Positions 1 to 10,231 of a stretch of DNA of 64,000 nt are shown here, piece after piece (position 1 is the first letter of the stretch; each line of letters opens with the position of its first letter). The notes below the pieces were generated by a model that saw only the letters and a list, made by a program, of their open reading frames with translations, ran no database searches and was not told where the DNA came from. Made by a program: the position numbers and the translations under genes. This DNA is from Aldrovandia affinis (lineage: Eukaryota; Chordata; Actinopteri; Notacanthiformes; Halosauridae): NCBI GenBank assembly GCA_029706075.1, contig JAINUG010000305.1, positions 1 through 64,000 of the forward strand, read 5' to 3'.

Positions 1-346
1 GTCCCTTCCTTACCACGTACTCTACCAGCTCTGGGTCTCTATTTATAAAACGTACTTACGCACAAATTTGATCTTAGAACGCGGCGACGCCAAATCCACG
101 CCAAAGTTCAGATTTATAAACGGCCTTTGGACGTGGAAAAGTACTTACCTCCACGTCAGGTTTCAACCTGGCGTACGCACTTTCCTTGTGGCAATGTTTG
201 AGTACTGTATTTCGCGGGGTCTCGGCTCTTCTCTGTCCTGACTCCTCGCTGGTGAAATTATCTTCCGTAATCACAGGACCGCGGAATCACTTGCGATCTT
301 CCGCGAGAGACTCAAAACCCACCTTTTCAGACTCCACTACCACTGA
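1..346 (+). mobile_element. L2-clade LINE fragment, interrupted C-terminus
   Basis: The first 40 bases nearly repeat 2172-2210, which lies inside the reverse transcriptase ORF of the better LINE copy. At 284-346 a short reading frame encodes IFRERLKTHLFRLHYH followed by a stop. This is the usual RRLKTHLF-type C-terminus of L2-clade ORF2 and corresponds to KRRLKTHLFR at the end of the copy at 1531-2985. Between the two pieces (about 45-281) lies unrelated sequence, so the copy is broken by an insertion or rearrangement. The element enters from the left edge of the window. Confidence 0.6.
45..281. repeat. unassigned insertion inside L2 fragment
   Basis: This stretch separates two parts of one LINE ORF and has no match to the intact LINE copy. 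It contains phrases such as TTTATAAAACGTACTTACGCAC and ATTTATAAACGG, and similar 'ttataa...tacgca' phrases occur at 1260-1480. That suggests a non-autonomous DNA transposon, possibly PIF-Harbinger-like, but no clean terminal repeats or target duplication were found. Confidence 0.3.
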
Positions 347-615
347 ATTCTGTACATCTAGCTAATTGTCATCACCACTGCTCACTTGCTCAACACTATA
401 TACCCCTGCTTACTCCATTAAAAATAATAATTGACTAACTTTTTCCTTCCCAGTGTTACAGGTATGGCACGCAGCTGCCTGCAATGGTTTATTGCTGTAT
501 TACTGCACTGACCCCCGCGCCGCATTCATGATTGTTCCTAATGGTATTAATGTACATATTGTAAGTCGCTCTTGATAAGAGCATTCAAGCAAATGCTTAA
601 ATGTAAATGTAATGT
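347..615 (+). mobile_element. L2/UnaL2-like LINE 3' UTR and tail
   Basis: This follows the stop codon of the LINE fragment. The segment from about 440 (CCCAGTGTTACAGGTATGG) recurs at 31118 (+) and about 35930 (-), which defines a LINE 3' UTR family. The tail at 561-582 has the conserved GTAAGTCGCT stem-loop, here with the loop TGATA instead of GGATA, and ends in TGTAA-type repeats. Confidence 0.75.
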
Positions 616-659
616 AAAATGTACTTGAAATCTAACAGCGCCAACATGCTCGCCTGCTG

Positions 660-708
660 CCTATTATTATTATTATTATTAGTAGTAGTAGTAGTAGTAG
701 TAGTAGTA
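660..708. repeat. ATT/AGT trinucleotide microsatellite
   Basis: A run of ATT units changes into a run of AGT units (about 16 units in all). 709-934 is AT-rich with no recognised feature. Confidence 0.9.
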
Positions 709-934
709 TTACCAGATTGAACACATTGCTTAGGCTTATACGTAATGGTTTGCACAATACATTTATTAATAAATTAAAACAACATAAGCTAAGTTACTTG
801 TGGAAAACAAAACAAAACACACATTGGTTTTCCAAAACTACCCCAATTAGAACAATTGACACATCCTTGAAATGTATTTAATACATATTATGGTTCCACG
901 CTGCAAAAACACTGTCAATCTGTAGGCTATAAAT

Positions 935-1055
935 AGAATGGCTTCGCTTCCTCGAAGATATCGCCAACCGCGCAATAAGAAGGGAACGAGTTATTAGAGA
1001 TTTTGACCTCAGTTTTAAATCAGTTTTAAAATTATTTACGTCCTTCAGGGACCTT
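935..1055 (+). pseudogene. Harbinger-like transposase N-terminal fragment
   Basis: One frame reads LEDIANRAIRRERVIRDF. This resembles the RRALRRERVFRDR stretch near the N-terminus of fish PIF-Harbinger DDE transposases. The resemblance ends soon after and no DDE motif follows, so this is at most a truncated fossil. The assignment rests on one short motif recalled from the family; a protein search would decide it. Confidence 0.4.
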
Positions 1056-1530
1056 TGCTGCCCCCGTTCACAGCCTGGGCTACAGACTGCCAGGCCACAT
1101 ACTTGGTTGTACTGGTAAAGCCATTGAAAGGCTCCCAAACAGCCCCTGCACACAGCTGCACCTCCAACAACAAGACCTCGGGATTTCCGCCGCTAAAAAT
1201 TCTTTTTCTTGCAGCTCGCCATTATCAAGTAGAAAATTTCTGTTTTGATTCGTGTCTTTTATATGCTAATGATATTAATTAGGGCGTTTATAAGGCGGAG
1301 ATCTAAAAACCATTCAGCTACGCACAATTTCAAGATCATTTGCGATTTATAGATTTCACATCTGGGGGACTGGCGTGACGACGTTTTTTTGGGCGACGCT
1401 CAGTTTCTCTGAATCACACTTACGACATTTCAGAAATGATCTTAGATCAAATATAGGATGGTTTCTACGCAATTTTTATAAATGCTGGGCTACAGACTGC
1501 CAGGCCACGTACTTGGTTTTACTTGTAAAA
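1056..1530 (+). repeat. segment bounded by a 43-bp direct repeat
   Basis: GGGCTACAGACTGCCAGGCC and its following ~23 bases occur at about 1076-1120 and again at about 1488-1530 with a few mismatches. Between them lies ~365 bp of AT-rich sequence that codes for nothing recognisable. The second copy joins directly onto the LINE reverse transcriptase frame. It could be an insertion with a long duplicated target or a local duplication. Confidence 0.55.
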
Positions 1531-2682
1531 ACACCGCACGAGCCGCCTCCCTCTCCTCCATCCTGATCCTGCTTGATCTCTCAGCTGCCTTCGACACTGT
1601 GGAGCACTCCATCCTCCTGTCCTCCCTGGCAGCAACAGGGATCTGCGGTACAGCCCTCGCCTGGATCGAGTCCTACCTCTCCGGTCGCTCCTTCCAGGTT
1701 GCCTGGGCTGGTAAAGTATCACCTCCTCGCTCCCTCCCCACCGGGGTTTCACAGGGCTCAGTCCTCGGTCCCCTTCTCTTCTCCCTGTACACCCGCTCCC
1801 TTGGCTCTGTAATCTCTGCCCACGGCTTATCTTACCATTGTTATGCTGATGACACTCAACTCTTTCTCTCCTTCTCCCCATCAGACACTCAGGTCTCTAC
1901 CCGCATCTCTGCTTGCCTGGGGGACATTCAGAGCTGGATGGACAGTCACCACCTAAAGCTCAACCCAGGTAAAACAGAACTAATCTTTCATTCCTGCCCT
2001 AAACTCTCCCCACCTTGATTTCTCCATTTCTCTAGGTGACACCCTGGTGACATCATCACCCTGCGCGAAGAATCTCGGTGTGGTGATGGACAACAGGCTG
2101 TCCCTATCAATGAACATTGCAGCGGTAAGCCGGGCGTGCAGATTCTTCCTGTATAACATCAGGAGGATCCGTCCCTTCCTTACCACGTACTCTACCCAGC
2201 TCCTGGTCCAAGCAATGGTACTGTCCCGCTTGGACTACTGCAACTCGCTCCTGGCTGGCCTTCCCGCATCTGCCATCAGACCCCTGCAACTCATCCAGAA
2301 CGCTGCAGCCCGTCTGGTCTACAACCTTCCTAGACACTCCCATGTCACCCCCCTGCTCACTACCCTCCACTGGCTGCCTGTTATAGCTCGCATCAAATTC
2401 AAGACATTGGTCCTAGCATACCAGGCAGTCAAGGGATCAGCCCCAACATACCTCCTCAAGATCTTCAAACCCTACACACCTGCCAGACCTCTCCGTTCTG
2501 CTACCTCAGGACGCCTAGCACCTCCCCCCCTCCGCACCTGAGCTTCCCGGTCACGTCTCCTGTCGGTTCTGGCTCCACGATGGTGGAATGACCTTCCTGT
2601 GGAAGTCAGAACAGCTGAGACCCTGGCCACCTTCAAGCGACGACTGAAGACTCACCTCTTCAGGGTGCACCTCTCCCCGTAG
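1531..2682 (+). pseudogene. LINE ORF2 reverse transcriptase, broken
   Basis: Encodes the C-terminal two thirds of a non-LTR reverse transcriptase. Visible motifs in order are LLDLSAAFDTVEHSILL (palm), GVSQGSVLGPLLFSLY, the catalytic YADD box at 1842-1853, LGDIQSWMDSHHLKLNPGKTE, then KNLGVVMDN, RLDYCNSLLAGLP, LHWLPV and the terminal RWWNDLP...KRRLKTHLFR before TAG at 2680-2682. The order and spacing fit the L2 clade. The frame breaks once near 2015, where the upstream frame hits TGA and the next block continues in another frame, and an in-frame TGA lies at 2539-2541. The catalytic residues are otherwise kept, so the copy is fairly young, but it cannot make the full protein. There is no start codon of its own; the 5' end is a truncation point. 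Confidence 0.85.
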
Positions 2683-2985
2683 TCCGGTTTTGTTAACTTA
2701 GGGACATAGTTGCTTAGTTTACACGTCTACTTGTTTATGTATTGTATTAGGCTTAGGCATTATTTCCTGCATTGAGTGCTTTACTGCTACCTCTGAATTG
2801 TGGCTACAGATTTACCTACAGGATCCTAGTTTAACTATGTGGTTGCTCCTAGCACCCAGGAATTGTACTTCCCACTAGGGTGGCTTTCAGCTAAACTGTT
2901 CTTGACTACGGTTAACACTTTGTTGTACGTCGCTCTGGATAAGAGCGTCTGCCAAATGCCTATAATGTAATGTAATGTAATGTAC
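1531..2985 (+). mobile_element. 5'-truncated L2/UnaL2-like LINE
   Basis: A non-LTR retrotransposon copy made of the reverse transcriptase and C-terminal part of ORF2 (to 2682), a ~250-bp 3' UTR and a terminal stem-loop (GCTCT-GGATA-AGAGC at 2932-2946) followed by TGTAA-type repeats. The endonuclease domain and everything 5' of the reverse transcriptase palm are missing, as expected when target-primed reverse transcription stops early. It is the best-preserved LINE in the window. The tail structure is the one described for eel UnaL2, whose reverse transcriptase recognises this hairpin. Confidence 0.85.
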
Positions 2986-3796
2986 AATTAACTCCCTTTT
3001 CCTGGGTGGCTTGGCCGCCAGGGTGCCCTGGGGCTCATCAGTCCTCCCGCTCACAGAGGGCTGGGCCAGATCCTCTTCCTGCAAGGGCTGGAATCGGTTG
3101 GACACCACAATCTCTTTGTCTCACAAATCTTTGTTTGTATGCACATTATTTTTCTTATGTGAAAGGATTTTATTCTTTCCATTTGCACTACAGAAAATGC
3201 GATAGGCAATATGCGAAGGTGATACCGTGAGCGATACCCCTCTGTGCTGCCTCTCCATCTTACCTGTTTTGTTTAATGTATTACTGTTTGTAAGTGCTTA
3301 ATGTGGTGTGGCCTGTAAACGTCCTGTGGTTTATTTGTCAAGTGTGATGTTGGTGTGCCTTGTCTTGGCCACGTGCCCTTAGGGTATCGAAATGCATTAT
3401 TTTAATCAATGATTTTACTTTTTACTTGTTTCTTTACTTTTTAGGATGCTTTTTAACAACTGGCCGGGGACTACAGCTGAAAATTAACCGACTAGGTTAA
3501 TGCTGCCTTTTTTCTGTATTTTATATGGTTCATGTATCTGGAATGTCCTCGAAATAATAAACTAATAAACTAAACTACCCTGGGTTTGGTAGCCGGTGTT
3601 TGCCAGACGACTATCAGTTCGGCTGTAGGCTCCATGCAGTTTATTCCAGTCTTGTCCCACATGCAAATTAATTTATTACTTTTCCTACACCCGACAGCCA
3701 GCAGAGAACTAAACAGGATTTTTATACGCAATGCAGATTCCCTGGGGTCTACACACATGTGCAGTTGCATGCACCATCTGATCGCGGTATCATTTA
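2986..3796 (+). other. no gene; possible LINE 3' end
   Basis: No supported coding region. About 3440-3580 (TGGCCGGGGACTACAGCTGA ... AATAATAAACTAATAAAC) resembles the 3' UTR and short-repeat tail of another fish LINE family. The family is not certain. Confidence 0.35.
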
Positions 3797-6700
3797 TTTT
3801 AGCGTAAGTATCGTTTTCAGCCTAGACACTGCGGTGTTCAAACGACCATCTAGCGGTCTTCATAGTACTTTAGAAGTGACAAAAATAGCTAGCTAGATAG
3901 CCATAGGGCCTTTCTCATAAACCATGGCCATATAATCTTCCAAAACGGCGAGAAAGTAGCCTATTTTAAAACAACGCGGAAAACGGACATTGTAGCCAGA
4001 CGTTCACTCTCCAAAACCAGAAAGCGTGCATTTGGCTCCCTCCTGTGGACAAATTCAATAACTGCACTGCATTGTAATCATAGTGTATTTATATGCATAG
4101 GCCGTGAAAACTCTGACGTAGCGGTCTTCATAGTACTTTAAAAGTTACAAAAATAGCTAGCTAGATAGCCACAGGTCCCTTCTCATAAACTATTACAATA
4201 TGGTCCTCCAAAACGGCGAGAAAGTATTTAGAAACATCGCTAAAACCGGACATTTTAGCGTAAGTATCGTTTTCAGCCTAGACACTGCGGTGTTCAAACG
4301 ACCATCTAGCGGTCTTCATAGTACTGTAGCGTTCTCACTTTGTCATGCATGCAGGGAAGGATGAGGAGAGTATTTCGTTGGTCAAACATGTGATGTTTTA
4401 TTCGTATCCGGTAGCTATCGGCTGCTACTCACGCCTTCAGATTGTCACAGCTCACAGCTCGCACATGGACAATCAACACACGCATCTTCCCCCAGTCTTA
4501 CATCCGGTCCCCTCCCTATAACCCTCGGGGGGAAACAACCCCCCCAGCTAGACAGTGCCCTGAACAACACAAAACCCCAGAACATTGCAGTACTTTAGAA
4601 GTGACAAAAATAGCTAGCTAGATAGCCATAGAGCCTTTCTCATAAACCATGGCCATATAATCTTCCAAAACGGCGAGAAAGTATTTTAAAACAACGCGGA
4701 AAACGGACATTGTAGCCAGACATTGGCTCTCCAAAACCAGAAAGCGTGCATTTGGCTCCCTCCTGTGGACAAATTCAATAACTGCACTGCATTGTAATCA
4801 TAGTGTATTTATATGCACCCTGGGCTGTGAAAACTCTTACGTAGCGGTCTTCATAGTACTTTAAAAGTTACAAAAATAGCTAGCTAAATAGCCATAGGTC
4901 CCTTCTCATAAACCATGGCAATATAATCTTCCAAAACGGCGAGAAAGTAGGCTACTTTAAAACAACGCGGAAAACGGACATTTTAACCAGACATTCACTC
5001 TCCAAAACCAGAAAGCGTGCATTTGGCTCCCTCCTGTGGACAAATTTAATAACTGCACTGCATTGTAATCATGCAGTGTATTTACCGTATATGCACCCTG
5101 GGCCGTGAAAACTCTTACGTAGCGGTCTTCATAGTACTTTAAAAGTTACAAAAATAGCTAGCTAGATAGCCATAGGTCCCTTCTCATAAACCATGACCAT
5201 ATAATCTTCCAAAACGGCGAGAAAGTATTTTAAAACATCGCTAAAAACGTACATTTTAGCGTAAGTATCGTTTTCAGCCTAGACCCTGCGGTGTCCAAAC
5301 GACCATCTAGCGGCCTTCATAGTACTTTAGAAGTGACAAAAATAGATAGCTAGATAGCCATAGGGCCTTTCTCATAAACCATGGCCATATAATCTTCCAA
5401 AACGGCGAGAAAGTAGGCTACTTTAAAACAACGCGGAAAACGGACATTTTATCCAGACATTCACTCTCCAAAACCAGAAAGCGTGCATTTGGCTCCCTCC
5501 TGTGGACAAATTCAATAACTGCACTGCATTGTAATCATGCAGTGTATTTACCGTATATGCACCCTGGGCCGTGAAAACTCTTACGTAGCGGTCTTCATAG
5601 TACTTTTAAAAGTTACAAAAATAGCTAGCTAAAAAGATAGCCATAGGTCCCTTCTCATAAACCATGGCCATATATCTTCCAAAACGGCGAGAAAGTAGGC
5701 TACTTCCAAAACGGCGAGAAAGTATTTTAAAACAACGCGGAAAACGGACATTTTATCCAGACATTCACTCTCCAAAACCAGAAAGCGTGCATTTGGCTCC
5801 CTCCTGTGGACAAATTCAATAACTGCACTGCATTGTAATCATGCAGTGTATTTACCGTATATGCACCCTGGGCCGTGAAAACTCTTACGTAGCGGTCTTC
5901 ATAGTACTTTAAAAGTTACAAAAATAGCTAGCTAGATAGCCATAGGTCCCTTCTCATAAACCATGACCATATAATCTTCCAAAACGGCGAGAAAGTATTT
6001 TAAAACATCGCTAAAAACGTACATTTTAGCGTAAGTATCGTTTTCAACCTAGACCCTGCGGTGTCCAAACAACCATCTAGCGGCCTTCATAGTACTTTAG
6101 AAGTGACAAAAATAGCTAGCTAGATAGCCATAGGGCCTTTCTCATAAACCATGGCCATATAATCTTCCAAAACGGCGAGAAAGTATTTTAAAACAACGCG
6201 GAAAACGAACATTGTAGCCAGACATTCACTCTCCAAAACCAGAAAGCGTGCATTTGGCTCCCTCCTGTGGACAAATTCAATAACTGCACTGCATTGTAAT
6301 CATGCAGTGTATTTATATGCACCGTGGGCAGTGAAAACCCTTACGTAGCGGTCTTCATAGTACTTTAAAAGTTACAAAGATAGCTAGCTAGATAGCCATA
6401 GGTCCCTTCTCATAAACCATGGCCATATGATCTTACAAAACGGACAGGAAAGTAGCCTATTTTAAAACAACGCGGAAAACGAACATTGTAGCCAGACATT
6501 CACTCTCCAAAACCAGAAAGCGTGCATTTGGCTCCCTCCTGTGGACAAATTCAATAACTGCACTGCATTGTAATCATGCAGTGTATTTATATGCACCCTG
6601 GGCCGGAAAACTCTTACGTAGCGGTCTTCATAATACTTTAAAAGTTTAAAAAATAGCTAGCTAGATAGCCATAGGTCCCTTCTCATAAACCATGGCCATA

Positions 6701-7481
6701 TGATCTTACAAAACGGACAGGAAAGTAGCCTATTTTAAAACAACGCGGAAAACGGACATTTTAGCCTGACATTCACTCTCCAAAACCAGAAAGCGTGCAT
6801 TTGGCTCCCTCCTGTGGACAAATTCAATAACTGCACTGTATTATTATCATGCAGTGTATTTGCACCCTGGGCCGTGAAAACTCTTATGTAGCGGTCTTCA
6901 TAGTACTTTAAAATTTACAAAAATAGCTAGCTAGATAGCCATAGGTCCATTCTGATAAACCATGGCCATATAATCTTCCAAACTGGCGAGAAAGTATTTA
7001 AAAACATCGCTAAAAACCGTCATTTTAGCATAAGTATTGTTTTCAGCCTGGACCCTGCGGTGTCCAAACGACCATCTAGCGGTCTTCATAGTACTTTAGA
7101 AGTAACAAAAATAACTAGCTAGATAGCCATAGGTCCCTTCTCATAAACCATGGCCATATAATCTTCCAAAAGGGCGTGAAAGTATTTGAAAACAACACGG
7201 AAAACAGACATTTTAGCCAGACATTCACTCTCCAAAACCAGAAAGCATGCATTTGGCTCCCTCCTGTGGACAAATTCAATATCTGCACTGCATTGTAATC
7301 ATGCAGTGTATTTATATGCACCCTGGGCCGTGAAAACTCTTACGTAGAGGTCTTCATAGTACTTTAAAAGTTACAAAAATAGCTAGCTAGATAGCCATAG
7401 GTCCCTTCTGATAAACCATGACCATATGATCTTACAAAACGGCGAGAAAGTATTTAAAAACATCGCTACAAACGGACATTT
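3797..7481. repeat. two-module satellite array (A ~270 bp, B ~187 bp)
   Basis: About 15 tandem modules share a first part (TAGCGGTCTTCATAGTAC, TAGCTAGCTAGATAGCC, CTCATAAACCAT, AAAACGGCGAGAAAGTA). They then differ. Type A continues with ACAACGCGGAAAACGGACAT, CCAGAAAGCGTGCATTTGG and CTCCTGTGGACAAATT. Type B continues with ACATCGCTAAAAAC, TTTTAGCGTAAGTATCG and CAGCCTAGAC. Read from the left the order is B(part)-A-B-A-A-B-A-A-B-A-A-A-B-A-B(part), so A-A-B is the commonest group. Spacing of the GCGTGCATTTGG mark is about 270 bp between adjacent A modules and about 456-468 bp across a B. Modules are mostly near-identical. The array is split by an apparent solo LTR and ends abruptly against a LINE at 7482. 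Confidence 0.9.
4325..4589 (-). mobile_element. putative solo LTR inside the satellite
   Basis: A 265-bp segment interrupts a satellite module within its CATAGTACTTTAG phrase. It begins TG and ends CA and is flanked by the direct repeat GTAC (4321-4324 and 4590-4593), as for an LTR retrotransposon insertion. Read on the minus strand it has AATAAA (4397-4402) upstream of an end reading GAACGCTACA, which sets the orientation. No internal coding region is present, so it is either a solo LTR left by recombination or a small non-autonomous element. No second copy occurs in the window. Confidence 0.6.
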
Positions 7482-8660
7482 TGGACTTTTTCAAGAGCTT
7501 CTATATCTTTCTTGTAGTGCGGTGCCTAGCAGATAGGCTTTGATCAACTACAATTCCTAAGTCCTTTTCAAATTGAATACCTACTAACTTTTCTCCTCCT
7601 ATAAAATACTCCTGTCTAATGTTTTTATTTCCCACATGCATAACTTTACATTTAGCAATATTGAATGTCATCTGCCATGTATCTGCCCATTTTTGGATTT
7701 TGTTTAAGTCATCTTGGATTACTTAAGTCGATTCCAAACTTTGCTAAACCCCCACATTTTGTATCATTTGCAAATTTAACTATTTTGCTACTAACATCCC
7801 TCTGAAGATCTCATCTCATCTCATCTCATCTTCAGCCACTTATTCCTAATTAGGGTCGCAGGGGGGCTGGAGCCTATCCCAGCATGCATTGGGGCAAGAG
7901 GCAGGAATACACCCTGGACAGGTCGCCAATCCATTGCAGGGCACTACATACACCATTCACTCACACACTCATACCTACAGGCAATTTAGACTCTCCAATT
8001 AGCCTAACGTGCATGTCTTTGGACTGTGGGAAGAAACCGGAGTACCCGGAGGAAACCCACGCGGACACGGGGAGAACATGCAAACTCCACACAGAAAGGC
8101 CCCCAGCCTGGATTCGAACCCGAGACCTTCTTGCTGTGAGGCGACAGTGCTATCCACTGCACCACCGTGCCGCCACCCCTCTGAAGATAATTTATGTAAA
8201 TAAGGAAGATCAGAAATCCCAGCACCGATCCCTGCGGGACTCCACTGCCCACAGCACCTAGGTCAGATACCCCACCTACTCTTACTCTTTGCATTCCCCC
8301 TCGCAGCCAATTATTAACCCACTAAACAACTCCTGTAACTTGTAAAATGATTTTTGAAAGATCAAATATATAATATCATAAGCCTAGTTCAGGTCAACAT
8401 ACTTTGTAGCCTCCTCAAAAAGGTCCAGGTTTGTTAGGCATGACCTCCCCTTAAGAAAACCATGCTGGCCATTTTCCAGAATGATAACAACTTGTCCCTA
8501 ATAATGCATTGCAGTATTTTACATGAGATGCAAGTTAAACTGACAGGCTTATAGTTCCCTGGGTCAGTATGGTCCCCCTTCTTATATATTGGAATTACAC
8601 TATCCTGTTTCCAGTCAACTGGTATTTCTCCAATGTTTAGGAATTGCATAAAAATATCTG
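7482..8660 (-). pseudogene. CR1-like LINE reverse transcriptase fragment
   Basis: Read on the minus strand from 8649, the frames give IPVDWKQDSVIPIYKKGDH, DPGNYKPVSLTCISCKIL, then GVPQGSVLGFLIFLIYINYL, a FANDTKCGGLAKFGIDL block, IQKWADTWQMTFNIAKCKVM and EKDLGIVVDQSLSAR. This is the motif order of CR1/Rex1-type non-LTR reverse transcriptases. The catalytic FADD box reads FAND here, so the first aspartate is lost. A V-SINE (7810-8176) interrupts it just before the catalytic box. Both ends are truncated; the downstream end meets the satellite array at 7481/7482. Not functional. Confidence 0.8.
7810..8176 (-). mobile_element. V-SINE, full length
   Basis: On the minus strand a tRNA-like head (GTGCAGTGGATAGCACTGTC, then GGGTTCGAATCC as the B box) is followed by the strongly conserved V-SINE core (TGGAGTTTGCATGTTCTCC), a CCAAAGACATGCACGTTAGG stretch, a GGGATAGGCTCCAGCCCCC stretch and a GATGA-type repeat tail. 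CCCTCTGAAGAT is repeated exactly on both sides (7798-7809 and 8177-8188), a 12-bp target-site duplication. It inserted into the CR1-like LINE and is therefore younger. It resembles zebrafish DANA in its core. Confidence 0.9.
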
Positions 8661-9324
8661 TATTAGGGGAAAAAAAAGTATTAAAGTAAATATTTTATGA
8701 AACAGATCCCCCCCCTTTAACAATTCTTTCTGACCAACCACCCACTTTACTGGTTGCGCCACTCAGGAGCCCCATCCGTCTCATTTTCACCTTGAGTGCC
8801 ACATTTTCAGGCTCCCTTCTGCCTCTCACAATGACATCACATCGAGGAACCGGCTGCTGAGATCAATACAGATTAAATCTATAGGGGTAGCTATAGACAG
8901 ACACAGCCCTCCTTTCACTCTAGTAGCATTGAAAACAGCATAGCCTAGGAAACAAACATACATTATACAATAAAATATTACTTTATTCATCCCTTTTGGC
9001 AATTTCATTTTGTCTTTATTTATTATCTCCATGCAAAAATTCTAATTAATTCTTGTTAATTTGGCAACAGTCATATCGCACATAATTAGCGTTTGAGTCT
9101 CGTCCAATAAAACATTTTTTCATATTGTGTTTAAATGTGCTTGTTTGAGGAAATCAAGGGTTTAATGAGGTGATTAATTACAATTTATTTGTGAATGGTG
9201 TTTCTGTGAGTGCGTGAGATTTCCCACTGTGCCTGTGTTTCTAGTTCAGTCTGCCAAACGCCATAGCAGCATTCAATGCTAAATCAACACCTAAAATGAT
9301 GGGAATGCCAGTAGTTAAGGACTG
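8661..9324. other. AT-rich, nothing recognised
   Basis: No coding region, repeat end or RNA gene was recognised in this stretch. Confidence 0.5.
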
Positions 9325-9625
9325 TTCAGATTCAGATTCAGATTCAGATTCAGATTCTTTAATCGCCATCATGTAAACATGTAGGAACTTGGTACGGTAT
9401 TTAAAGTGCGTATGTCACATTCTTTACACAAATAACAACAATAACAACAACCAAGACCAAGTGCAAAACATGACAAAAAAAGTGCAACAACAGAACAGTT
9501 CAAGTGCAATGGCTGGTAAACACAATAGACAGGGAGGTAGAGCAGTGCAAAAAAAGAAAATAAAGTTCAGTGGTCAGTCTCAGGGATGCCTTTTCCAACC
9601 ACTGGAGGAGCACTATTCATTATAA
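9325..9625 (-). repeat. dispersed repeat with TTCAGA repeat end
   Basis: It starts with five copies of TTCAGA/GATTCA, then CTTTAATCGCCATCATGTAA and AGGAACTTGGTACGG. This has the look of the 3' end and short-repeat tail of a fish non-LTR element read on the minus strand. The rest, to about 9625, is AAC/AAT-rich. A similar TTCTTTATTGCCATGTT phrase begins the repeat at 52725. The clade is not determined. Confidence 0.5.
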
Positions 9626-9814
9626 TATGACTCCGGGAGAGTGGTCTCATTTCATATTAGAATGTTGGTCCTGTATGCTGGAATGTTTTAAACACACAAA
9701 AAATACAAAACTATATATATATATAGTTTGTATATATACAAAATAAAACAAAACAAATACAGCCAATAAGAATTGAGTATTTATTCCAGCCGTGGTTAGG
9801 GTTAGGGCTAAATT

Positions 9815-9845
<31 letters not shown>

Positions 9846-10231
9846 CCATTGGACCTAATTACCTGCAACATTCAGTTGTCAGTGACCAATGAAATGTCAA
9901 TTTTCAATTTGAATGGCATTTGGCTGCATTTTTCCACTGAAAGAATGCAGAATATACCCTATTTATCCTACTGTTGACTGCAATAACAAGAACAATGAAT
10001 AATCGTTTGGATACACATACAAAAAATTGTTAAAAGTTAAAAAGCTTAAAAAATACATTTTGTGGACCAGGAACTACCCAAATAATAAGAATAAACATAA
10101 ACAATGTTAAAATGTGGATGACTGTTCCAGTAAAGAATTATGATAATTTTACACTGCAAAAAGCTCTTAAGATTCTCTCTAAAACAATTTATGAGATACA
10201 AACCCTTAATTTACAGTATGAATATTGTATT
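9626..10231. other. AT-rich with TA microsatellites
   Basis: Short TA runs occur at 9711-9724 and 9829-9845, the latter after a CT run. GGTTAGGGTTAGGG at 9794 is only two telomere-like units. No gene recognised. Confidence 0.6.

Noticed and set aside
7115-7321. Minus-strand frame in the satellite
   Set aside because: It occurs inside repeated modules, is not kept open in the other modules, and has no protein resemblance.
3797-7481. CRISPR-like array
   Set aside because: Modules are long, contiguous and without unique spacers, and the DNA is vertebrate-like; it is a satellite.
9794-9807. Telomere-like GGTTAGGGTTAGGG, and a similar CCCTAACCC pair near 31888
   Set aside because: Only two units each; too short to call an interstitial telomeric array.
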